From assembly GCA_965232015.1 (NCBI GenBank), contig OZ246946.1:3658001-3722000 (forward strand): a DNA stretch of 64,000 nt, read 5' to 3'. Positions 57,154 to 64,000 of the stretch are shown piece after piece. Both the position numbers and the translations under genes were made by a program. Numbering within the stretch: the stretch's first letter is position 1; every line of letters begins with the position of its first letter. The stretch comes from JAJEAO01 sp963667635 (GTDB lineage Bacteria; Acidobacteriota; Vicinamibacteria; Marinacidobacterales; Marinacidobacteraceae). The notes beneath the pieces were generated by a model. The model did no database searches, was not told where the DNA came from, and saw nothing but the letters and a program-made list of their open reading frames with translations.

Positions 57154-59418
57154 GTGCGTCGTCCCGGATGGCGGTTGGCCGGATGGCGGTTGGCCGGATG
57201 GCGGCTGCTCGCCGCCATGACCGCGGCGGGGCTCCTGCTCGCGGCCGTCGCGCCCGATGCCTCCGCCCAGAGGCGGCGCCAGCGGGAGGCCGGGCCGCCG
57301 GTCGCCTGGCAGCACGACCGCCCGCCGGCCGGGACGATGATCACCCGCGCGGAGTCGGTGGAGCGCGACGGTTTCCGGGTCGTCCTCGAGGGCTACGCGC
57401 AGATGGCCTACCGGGATGTGCGGGTTCAGGCGGAGCGGATCGAAATCGACGAGGAAGCCGAGACCCTGACCGCCTCCGGAGAAGTCGTCTTCGAGCGGGG
57501 GAACGAAAAGGTGGTCGCGGACTCCATGAGCGCCGACCTCGCCGCCGGGACCGCGTCCTTCGAGGGGGCCCGCGGCATCGTGGGGCAGGACTTCCACTTC
57601 ATCGCCGAGCGCTTCGAAGAGCGCGAGGACGGCGCCTACGAGATCACGAACGGAGCGTTCACGACCTGCGCCCAGCCCACGCCGCGGTGGAACTTCACCG
57701 CGGCGACGGCGGTGGTCCGGCCGGGGAAGCACGTCTGGCTCCGGAACGTCACGCTCCAGGTCCAGGGCGCGCCGCTGCTCTTTCTCCCGGGGATGTACTA
57801 CCCGATCGAGGAGACCGGTCGGCAGAGCGGGTTCCTGCTCCCGCGCTACAGCCGCTCGGACACCCGCGGCCATCTCATCAGCCAGGCCTACTACTGGGCG
57901 ATCGGCCGCACCATGGACGCCACCATGAGCGTGGACCACTTCACCATCTCGGGTACCGGACTCGGCCTCGAGTACCGCTACCGCGGCGCGCAGGGGTCGC
58001 GCGGGGAACTCGATGGGTTCGTGATCAACGACAAGACGACCGAGAACCGCGAGTACTCGCTCCGCTACAACCTGGCGCAGCGGCTGCCGGGCCGGTTCCG
58101 GCTGAGCGCCACCGGCGACACCTACTCCAGCTTCGACTTCGGACGCCGGTTCCAGGACTCGTTCTCCAGTTCCACGCGGCGGTTCAAGCGGACCAAGTTC
58201 GACCTCAGCGGCCAGTTGTTCGGACACCGCCTCAAGTTCAAGGCGGACCGGCGCGACACCCAGTACGCGACCCGCAGCACCGTCCGCCAGACGTGGCCGC
58301 AGATCTCGCTGCAGAAGCGGAACCTGAACGTCGCCGGGCGCTACGTCCAGCTCTCCTACGACACCTCCTGGGTCCGGTCGGGTCGGTCCCGACGGGACGA
58401 CTTCGAGGAGTGGAGCCGACTGGTCTTCGCGCCCACGATCGGGCTGTCGCTGCCCGAGATCCCGTTCCTCGACCTGCGCGCCGAGGTCGAGGGCGGCTAC
58501 ATGCGCTACGCCGGTTCCGAGGATCCGGAGACGGGCGACTTCGTCCCCGAACTGGGTGTCGCCCGCCGGTTCTACGGGGGCAACGTGCAGATGGTCGGGC
58601 CCAAGCTGGAGCGCGTTTTCGAAACGCCGGGCAACTTCTACGCCGCCCGGCTGAAGCACCTGATCGAGCCGGAAGTGCGGTGGAACTATCTGACCGGCGG
58701 CGAGGGAGCCGATCTGGTACGGCGGTTCGACCGTTACGACTCATCGTCGCAGCGCAATGAGATCAGCTTCGGACTGGCGAACCGGGTGCTGGCCAAGCGC
58801 TACCGGAACGGGATCGAAGAGTCGAGCGCCACCGACCTGATCACCTGGCGGATCCACCAGACCTGGTACTTCGACGACGAGTCCGGCTCGTTCGACTCGA
58901 ACTACGTGTCCTCTGCGTTCGAGGAGGAGGAGAGCACCGTCGAGAAGTCGCCCATCCGGTCCGAGTTCCGGTTCACTCCCGACCAGGCGGTGAACGGGGA
59001 CTGGACGATGGAGTGGGACCCGGACGAGCGGCTGTTCACCTCGATCCGCGCCGGGCTCCGCGTCGGGGACCGGCTCGCCGATCAGCGATTCAACTTCACC
59101 TGGTCCCGGCGGTCCCGGCGCATCGGCGGCGAGGACAGCGAGGAAGTGAAGACGACCAGCTACCTTCGCGCCGGAACCGACTTCTTCATCGGCGAGGGGT
59201 TTCGGGGTGGGACCGACATCAACTTCGATATCACCGAGCGGCGCCTCTCGAATGTGCGCGTCCGCGCCGACTTCCTGCTCCAGTGCTGCGGGGTCAACGT
59301 GGAATGGATCCGCTACAACCTCCCGAGCCGGACCGAGAACATGTTCCACTTCGGCATCACCCTCGGCGGGCTCGCCAGCTTCGGTTTCGGCTCCGGCGAG
59401 AACGACCGCTACTACTGA
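57154..59418 (+). CDS. lptD: LptD-like LPS-assembly outer-membrane protein
   Basis: The protein has about 754 residues. A signal region (MTAAGLLLAAVAPDASA-Q) is followed by an OstA-like N-domain (GYAQMAYRDVRVQAERIEID, LTASGEVVFERGNEKVVADS) and the diagnostic WNFTAATAVVRPGKHVWLRN and FLPGMYYPIEETGRQSGFLL block. A long LptD barrel ends near GLASFGFGSGENDRYY. It inserts lipopolysaccharide into the outer membrane. The start is set at the GTG at 57154, which supplies basic residues before the hydrophobic core. That segment contains a 15-base tandem repeat (WRLAG three times), and the ATG at 57217 is the alternative. Confidence 0.83.
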   Translation: MRRPGWRLAGWRLAGWRLLAAMTAAGLLLAAVAPDASAQRRRQREAGPPVAWQHDRPPAGTMITRAESVERDGFRVVLEGYAQMAYRDVRVQAERIEIDEEAETLTASGEVVFERGNEKVVADSMSADLAAGTASFEGARGIVGQDFHFIAERFEEREDGAYEITNGAFTTCAQPTPRWNFTAATAVVRPGKHVWLRNVTLQVQGAPLLFLPGMYYPIEETGRQSGFLLPRYSRSDTRGHLISQAYYWAIGRTMDATMSVDHFTISGTGLGLEYRYRGAQGSRGELDGFVINDKTTENREYSLRYNLAQRLPGRFRLSATGDTYSSFDFGRRFQDSFSSSTRRFKRTKFDLSGQLFGHRLKFKADRRDTQYATRSTVRQTWPQISLQKRNLNVAGRYVQLSYDTSWVRSGRSRRDDFEEWSRLVFAPTIGLSLPEIPFLDLRAEVEGGYMRYAGSEDPETGDFVPELGVARRFYGGNVQMVGPKLERVFETPGNFYAARLKHLIEPEVRWNYLTGGEGADLVRRFDRYDSSSQRNEISFGLANRVLAKRYRNGIEESSATDLITWRIHQTWYFDDESGSFDSNYVSSAFEEEESTVEKSPIRSEFRFTPDQAVNGDWTMEWDPDERLFTSIRAGLRVGDRLADQRFNFTWSRRSRRIGGEDSEEVKTTSYLRAGTDFFIGEGFRGGTDINFDITERRLSNVRVRADFLLQCCGVNVEWIRYNLPSRTENMFHFGITLGGLASFGFGSGENDRYY

Positions 59419-59445
59419 CGCCCAGGCGGCAGGAGACTCTTCCCC

Positions 59446-59646
59446 ATGAAGTACTGGGTCAACGAAGACAAGATCACGAGCCGGGCCACGGTCCACAAGG
59501 ATTCGTGTCCGCATGGCGTGAACCATCCGAAAAAGCCGGCGGACGGCCGGTGGCACGGCCCGTTCTTCCTGAAGCGGAGGGCCGACGCGCGCGCTGCGGA
59601 TACGGGATGCCGGGATGTCGGCGACTGCGCGACGTGCTTCCCCTGA
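59446..59646 (+). CDS. Small cysteine-containing protein of unknown function
   Basis: The 66-residue protein is MKYWVNEDKITSRATVHKDS, then CPHGVNHPKKPADGRWHGPF and GCRDVGDCATCFP at the end. Four cysteines, one early and three at the C-terminus, could bind zinc or iron. I recall similar short proteins with a WVN...H-x-x-x-C...GRWHGPF core but no function. The start is an ATG, with GGAGA 13 bases upstream. It lies between lptD and the DUF92 gene and may be co-transcribed with both. Confidence 0.7.
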   Translation: MKYWVNEDKITSRATVHKDSCPHGVNHPKKPADGRWHGPFFLKRRADARAADTGCRDVGDCATCFP

Positions 59647-59691
59647 GTCGCTCGCGATCTCGGAATCGTTGAGGACCGCCGGGGGAGAGCC

Positions 59692-60408
59692 TTGCTGCTC
59701 CACGGGCTGAACGCCGCTCTCGCGCTCCTCGGCTGGCGGCTGGGCGCCGTGGACCGCGCCGGCGCGGCCGCCGCATTCGCCGTCGGGGCGGGCGTGGCGG
59801 CGGGGCTCGGATGGCCGGGCTACTCGCTGCTCCTCGCCTTCTTCGCCCTTGGGACCGTGGCCACCCGGATCGGCTGGCGGCGGAAGGCGGCGCTCGGGAT
59901 CGCCGAGGAGCGGGGCGGCGCCCGCGGGACGATGCAGGTGCTCGCGAACGGAGCGCCCCCGCTCGCCTTCGCGGTCGCGGCCGGCCTCCTCGGGAGCCGC
60001 GACCCGGGCTGGGGCGCGGTGGCGGCGTCCGGGTTCACCGCTGCGCTCGCGACGGCGACGGCCGACACCGTGTCCTCCGAGATCGGCAAGGCGCTCCCGG
60101 GAACGGTCGTCCGGCTGTCCGACCGGCGCCCGGTCCCCCCGGGGACTCCCGGAGGCGTCAGCCTCGGAGGCACCCTTGCCGGCGTGGTGGCGGCGACGGC
60201 GACGGCAGCGCTCGCGGCCGCCGTCGGGCTGGTGGAGCCGCCGCTCGCCGCGGTGTGCGCCGGGTCGGGGTTCACGGCGGCGCTTCTCGAGGGATTTCTC
60301 GCGCCGCTGGAGCGCCGCGGCGCGCTCGACAACGACCGGGTGAACCTTCTCGCGGTCTCGGCGGGCGGCCTCCTCGCCGCCATCCTCTCGCTCCGGTTCG
60401 CGGCGTGA
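59692..60408 (+). CDS. DUF92 (TMEM19-type) integral membrane protein
   Basis: The 238-residue polytopic protein has about six hydrophobic helices, the family block LGTVATRIGWRRKAALGIAE with ERGGARGTMQVLANGAPPLA, TADTVSSEIGKALPGTV, GTPGGVSLGGTLAGVV and a C-terminal LDNDRVNLLAVSAGG. DUF92 proteins are associated with isoprenoid-alcohol phosphate metabolism in photosynthetic organisms (VTE6-like phytyl-phosphate kinase). The UbiA-type prenyltransferase next door is compatible with a prenyl-lipid role here. The start is a TTG preceded by GGGGGAG. It overlaps the next gene (GTGA). Confidence 0.82.
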   Translation: MLLHGLNAALALLGWRLGAVDRAGAAAAFAVGAGVAAGLGWPGYSLLLAFFALGTVATRIGWRRKAALGIAEERGGARGTMQVLANGAPPLAFAVAAGLLGSRDPGWGAVAASGFTAALATATADTVSSEIGKALPGTVVRLSDRRPVPPGTPGGVSLGGTLAGVVAATATAALAAAVGLVEPPLAAVCAGSGFTAALLEGFLAPLERRGALDNDRVNLLAVSAGGLLAAILSLRFAA

Positions 60409-61325
60409 CGGGCTCCGGGGGGAAGAGGCGGATCGGCCTCTACCTGGAGCTGGCGCGGCCGTTCACGCTGCTTCCCCCGCTCGTCGGCTTTCTGGGAGGC
60501 GCGGTGACCGCTTACGGCGCGGAGCCGTCGCTCGGGGAGGTCTCGTGGCTTCCATCCCTCGTCGGCGCCTTCATGGCGGCCGCGCTGAACGCGGCGAGCA
60601 ACGCGTTCAACCAGATCTGCGACCTCGAGATCGATCGAGTGGCGAAGCCCGACCGCGTCCTCCCGTCGGGACGCCTGGGGGTCGCCGCGGCGTGGCGGTT
60701 CACCGCCGCGGCCGCAGTCCTCGCCCTCGCCCTCGCCTGGTTCGCCAGCCCGCCTCCCGGGCGGGAGTGCTTCTGGATCGTCGTCGTCGCGTGCGGGTGC
60801 ATCTGGCTCTACTCGGCGCCGCCGGTCCGGACCAAGAGGTTCGGGATCCTCGCCAATCTGACCATCGCGATCCCGCGGGGGGTGCTGCTCAAGGTCGCGG
60901 GCTGGTCGTCGCTCCGCGGTGTGCTCGCCCCCGAGCCCTGGTTCATCGGTCTCATCTTCGGGCTGTTCCTGCTCGGCGCCACCACGACCAAGGACTTTGC
61001 CGACATCGAGGGGGACCGCGCCGGGGGATGCCGGACGCTGCCGGTGGTTTACGGCGTCCGGGGGGCGGCGTGGCGCATCGCGCCTTTCTTCGTGCTGCCG
61101 TTCCCCCTCATTCCGGTCGGCGTGCGCGCCGGGCTGCTCACCGGCCATCCGCTCCTGCTCGACATTCTCGGGGCGGGGCTCGCGGCCTACGGCGTCTTCG
61201 TCGCCTGGCTCATGCTCCGCCGTCCCGGCGACCTCGCCACCGACGCGAACCACGTCTCGTGGCGCCACATGTACCTCATGATGATGCTGGCCCAGGTCGG
61301 CTTCGCGGCCGCCTACCTCGTGTGA
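60405..61325 (+). CDS. UbiA-family prenyltransferase
   Basis: The 306-residue membrane prenyltransferase has both aspartate motifs: N-x-x-x-D-x-x-x-D in NAFNQICDLEIDR and D-x-x-x-D in TKDFADIEGDRAGGCRTLPV. About eight hydrophobic segments surround them. The family joins prenyl diphosphates to aromatic or other acceptors (quinone, haem or lipid pathways). The second motif with GCRTLPV resembles the digeranylgeranylglyceryl-phosphate or homogentisate-type branch more than MenA, but the acceptor is undetermined. It starts at a GTG overlapping the DUF92 stop, so the two are translationally coupled. Confidence 0.86.
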   Translation: MTGSGGKRRIGLYLELARPFTLLPPLVGFLGGAVTAYGAEPSLGEVSWLPSLVGAFMAAALNAASNAFNQICDLEIDRVAKPDRVLPSGRLGVAAAWRFTAAAAVLALALAWFASPPPGRECFWIVVVACGCIWLYSAPPVRTKRFGILANLTIAIPRGVLLKVAGWSSLRGVLAPEPWFIGLIFGLFLLGATTTKDFADIEGDRAGGCRTLPVVYGVRGAAWRIAPFFVLPFPLIPVGVRAGLLTGHPLLLDILGAGLAAYGVFVAWLMLRRPGDLATDANHVSWRHMYLMMMLAQVGFAAAYLV

Positions 61326-61369
61326 GCCGAGTCCCGGAAGCGAGCCGCGCCGGAGGCGCCGCGGGTTCC

Positions 61370-61375
61370 TATACT
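61370..61375 (+). promoter_or_regulatory. Predicted -10 of glyA
   Basis: TATACT, then CGCGGC and the GTG at 61382. It is the closest to consensus of the leaderless-type sites. Confidence 0.6.
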
Positions 61376-61381
61376 CGCGGC

Positions 61382-62671
61382 GTGAGCGACTCCCACACCC
61401 GCATTCCCTTCGGCGCTCCCCTCGCCGAGACCGACCCCGAGATCGCCGCCGCGATTCGCGCCGAGGAGGCCCGGCAATCCGACGGGCTGGAACTGATCGC
61501 TTCCGAGAACTTCGCGAGCGAAGCGGTTCTCGAGGCCACCGGCTCGGTGATGACGAACAAGTACGCCGAGGGGTACCCGGGGCGGCGTTACTACGGGGGC
61601 TGCGTTCACGTGGACGAGGCGGAGCGGCTCGCCCGCAAACGGGCCAAGAAGCTGTTCGGCGCCCGATCGGCCAATGTCCAGCCCCACAGCGGCACCCAGG
61701 CGAACATGGTGGCCTATCTCGCGCTGCTGGAGCCGGGAGACACCTTTCTGGGGATGGCGCTGGACCACGGCGGCCACCTGACCCACGGTCACCCGCTCAA
61801 CTTCTCGGGCAAGACCTACAACCCGGTCCCCTACGGCGTGCGGCGGGACACCGAGCAGCTCGACCTCGACGAACTCCATCGGCTCGCCCGCGAGCACCGC
61901 CCCAAGATGATCCTGGTGGGGGCGAGCGCCTACCCGCGCGTCCTCCCCAACGCGGAGATCCGCGAGATCGCCGACGAGGTGGGCGCGCGGGTCGTGACCG
62001 ACATGGCCCATATCGCCGGCCTGGTGGCGGGCGGGGCGCTGCCCAACCCGATGCCCGACTCGGACATCGTGACGACGACGACGCACAAGACCCTGCGCGG
62101 ACCCCGCGGGGGGCTCGTCCTCTGGAACGACCGGAAACTGAGCAAGCGCATCCAGAGCATCACCTTCCCCGGCACCCAGGGCGGCCCGATGATGCACACC
62201 ATCGCGGCCAAGGCGGTGTGCTTCCAGGAGGCGCTCCAGCCCGTGTTTCGCGACTACGCCAGACAGACAGTGGCCAACGCGAAGGCGCTCGCCGATGCGC
62301 TGGTGGAAGGCGGCTTCCGGGTCGTCTCCGGCGGCACCGACAACCACATCGTCCTCCTCGACGTGCGGGTCCGGGGGACGACCGGCCGGGACGCCGAGCG
62401 GATCCTCGAGGCCGCCGGCATCACCGCGAACAAGAACACGATCCCGTTCGATCCCGAAAAGCCGATGATCGCAAGCGGCGTCCGCCTCGGAACCGCCGCC
62501 CTCACGACCCGGGGGATGCGCGAGGGCGAGATGCGGACGGTCGCGGATTTCATGGTTCGCGCGCTCGACGGCGCCGGGGACGGCGCGGCGCTCCGGCGGC
62601 TCGGCGGGGAGGTGGCCGAGTTCGCCTCCGGCTTCCCGCTCTACACCCGCCGGGCCCGCTCCACCCGTTGA
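61382..62671 (+). CDS. glyA: Serine hydroxymethyltransferase
   Basis: The 429-residue PLP enzyme interconverts serine and glycine with tetrahydrofolate. Conserved blocks are LELIASENFASEAVLEATGS, NKYAEGYPGRRYYGGC, HSGTQANMVAY, TDMAHIAGLVAGG and TTTTHKTLRGPRGG with Lys 236 as the Schiff-base lysine. Length and order match the family. The start is the GTG at 61382; no ATG precedes the conserved region in frame. The downstream helicase TTG overlaps its stop, so the two are coupled. Confidence 0.96.
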   Translation: MSDSHTRIPFGAPLAETDPEIAAAIRAEEARQSDGLELIASENFASEAVLEATGSVMTNKYAEGYPGRRYYGGCVHVDEAERLARKRAKKLFGARSANVQPHSGTQANMVAYLALLEPGDTFLGMALDHGGHLTHGHPLNFSGKTYNPVPYGVRRDTEQLDLDELHRLAREHRPKMILVGASAYPRVLPNAEIREIADEVGARVVTDMAHIAGLVAGGALPNPMPDSDIVTTTTHKTLRGPRGGLVLWNDRKLSKRIQSITFPGTQGGPMMHTIAAKAVCFQEALQPVFRDYARQTVANAKALADALVEGGFRVVSGGTDNHIVLLDVRVRGTTGRDAERILEAAGITANKNTIPFDPEKPMIASGVRLGTAALTTRGMREGEMRTVADFMVRALDGAGDGAALRRLGGEVAEFASGFPLYTRRARSTR

Positions 62672-64000
62672 GCGCCGCCGCCGATCTCCTCGGCCGCGAC
62701 GGGCCGCTCGCGGCCGCGCTCCCGGGCTTCGAGTACCGCGACGGGCAGGTCGAGATGGCGACCCGGGTGGAGGAGACGCTTCGCCGGGGCGGGGCGCTGT
62801 TCGTGGAGGCGGGCACCGGCATCGGGAAGTCGTTCGCCTATCTGGTGCCGGCGCTGCTCTCGGAGGAGCGGGTCGTGGTCTCGACCGCGACCAAGGCGCT
62901 CCAGGACCAGCTCTTCGAGAAGGACCTGCCGATGCTTCAGCGGATCCTCGGGACCCGGGTTCCGGCGATGCGGGTGAAGGGGCGGGAGAACTACCTGTGC
63001 CGTCTCGAGTGGGCGCGCTTCGGCGACGGGAACACGCCGTGGTCGCGCCCGAGTCCGGCGCGCGAGCGGGACCTCCGTCGGATCGCGAAGTGGGCGAAGA
63101 CGACGAGGACCGGCGACCGCGACGAGATCCCGGGGATCGAGGGCCCCCTCGACTTCTGGCGGAGCATCTCCACCGTCGCCGAGAACTGCATCGGCAAGGT
63201 CTGTCCGGAGTACGAGGAGTGCCACCTCACCGCCCTGCGGCGACAGATCCACCGGAGCCGGCTTCTCATCGTGAACCACCACCTCCTCGTCGCCGACCGA
63301 CTGGTGCGCCAGCACGGCTACGGCCGCATCCTCGGAGACTACGACCACGTGATCGTGGACGAGGCGCACCGGCTGGAGGCGGCGGCGACCCAGAGCCTCT
63401 CGGTGACGCTGACCTCCGGCTCGGCCCGCCGGCTCACGACCGAAGTGAACCGGTTCTGGAAGCAGGCGGCCGTCGCCGAGCCGGCGCCGCGGGCCGGAGC
63501 CCGGCTGAGACGTCGCTGGAAGCTGCTGTTCGACGATCTGCCCCGGGGCGCTCCCGGCGAGACGACGGCGTTCGATCCCGGGGCGCTCCCGAAGGCGGCG
63601 GTGGAGGCGAGGATTGGGGCTGGACGGGATCTCGAGGCCCTCGGAAGCGCCATCGGGGCGGTGGCGGAACGGCTTCGCCGCCGGGCCGCGGGCTCCGCCG
63701 AAACGCCGCCCGAGCCGGATGCCGGCGCCGACCGGCTGCTGGTGAAGATTCAGGATCTGCGGCGCGACCTCGACGAGCTGTTCGAGCCGCGGGAGGACTT
63801 CGTCCACTGGACCCGGGCGCCGGGCCGGCAGGTGCCAACGGGACGGCTCCCGCTCGGCGCCGCTGATCGCCGCCGCCCGTCCGAGTCGGCGCTCTTCGCC
63901 ACCGTCGCGCCCATCCACCCGGGCGGCCGGCTTCCCGAACTGCTGTTCGACGATCTCGACTCGTGCGTGCTCACCTCCGCCACGCTGGCGGTGGATGGAG
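62668..64000 (+). CDS. DinG/XPD-type ATP-dependent DNA helicase, 3' end outside window
   Basis: This reading frame continues past the right edge, with 444 codons visible. Motif I is FVEAGTGIGKSFAYL. Four cysteines of an Fe-S cluster domain follow (GRENYLC, AENCIGKVCPEYEEC), then LLIVNHHLL and motif II VIVDEAHRLE. At the window edge VLTSATLAVDG is motif III. This is the XPD/DinG superfamily 2 layout, unwinding DNA with 5'-3' polarity in replication and repair. The start is a TTG overlapping the glyA stop (TTGA). The absence of an exonuclease domain fits the non-fused DinG form. Confidence 0.88.
   Translation, partial: MSAAADLLGRDGPLAAALPGFEYRDGQVEMATRVEETLRRGGALFVEAGTGIGKSFAYLVPALLSEERVVVSTATKALQDQLFEKDLPMLQRILGTRVPAMRVKGRENYLCRLEWARFGDGNTPWSRPSPARERDLRRIAKWAKTTRTGDRDEIPGIEGPLDFWRSISTVAENCIGKVCPEYEECHLTALRRQIHRSRLLIVNHHLLVADRLVRQHGYGRILGDYDHVIVDEAHRLEAAATQSLSVTLTSGSARRLTTEVNRFWKQAAVAEPAPRAGARLRRRWKLLFDDLPRGAPGETTAFDPGALPKAAVEARIGAGRDLEALGSAIGAVAERLRRRAAGSAETPPEPDAGADRLLVKIQDLRRDLDELFEPREDFVHWTRAPGRQVPTGRLPLGAADRRRPSESALFATVAPIHPGGRLPELLFDDLDSCVLTSATLAVDG

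Overview
The window is high-GC DNA from a diderm bacterium. It carries an LptD-type outer-membrane protein, two large TonB-dependent receptors with carboxypeptidase-regulatory-like N-termini, many signal peptides and lipoboxes, a GWxTD-domain protein and a CRTAC1 (FG-GAP/UnbV) protein. That mix is typical of Acidobacteriota, less often of Gemmatimonadota. The phylum is inferred from gene content, not from a marker gene.

Layout. 1-20.8 kb: a partial TPR protein, a RelE/ParE-type toxin-antitoxin pair, a GWxTD-TPR protein, an orphan two-gene module whose second gene is frameshifted, a MacB-type ABC exporter, an M20-like hydrolase with altered metal ligands, a DUF885-like protein with a lipoprotein partner, three ATPase or nuclease-like genes of different families, a second MacB-type permease, a PIN pair, and TonB receptor 1. 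21-40 kb: an accessory island built around one ATPase family. Six intact paralogues and four broken ones share an N-terminal NPF-x-PG-x-G...PP-x-LAGR signature, a Walker A of the form GPRGxGKT and a WE-x-GIPS-x-x-(D/A)-(Y/H) tail. They are interrupted by an IS21 element and by miniature elements, and mixed with PIN toxin-antitoxin modules and a DUF4143 ATPase. 40-53 kb: a heptahaem cytochrome c-TPR protein, another PIN module, a CRTAC1-TPR operon, an IS1182-like element, a SprT-like protein, a repeat lipoprotein, a hemerythrin and a matrixin-lipoprotein pair. 53-64 kb: TonB receptor 2 and housekeeping genes (NifU-like, LptD, DUF92, UbiA-type, glyA, DinG-type helicase).

The strongest candidate for an undescribed system is the ATPase array. 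The same two-gene A-B cassette occurs twice with a conserved intergenic region. All six intact genes carry a TANNNT hexamer exactly six bases before the ATG, the layout expected for leaderless transcripts. The same arrangement precedes abrB, two nuclease-like genes and glyA.

Repeats tie the window together. A 195-267 bp miniature element (three full copies and one relic) has termini almost matching those of the 1.5 kb IS1182-like element at 46.4-47.9 kb, which is therefore its likely source of transposase. A separate short intergenic repeat (core CCCCACCGGGAGAACTGG, often next to the hairpin CCGGACTCCAGTCCGG) recurs across the window.
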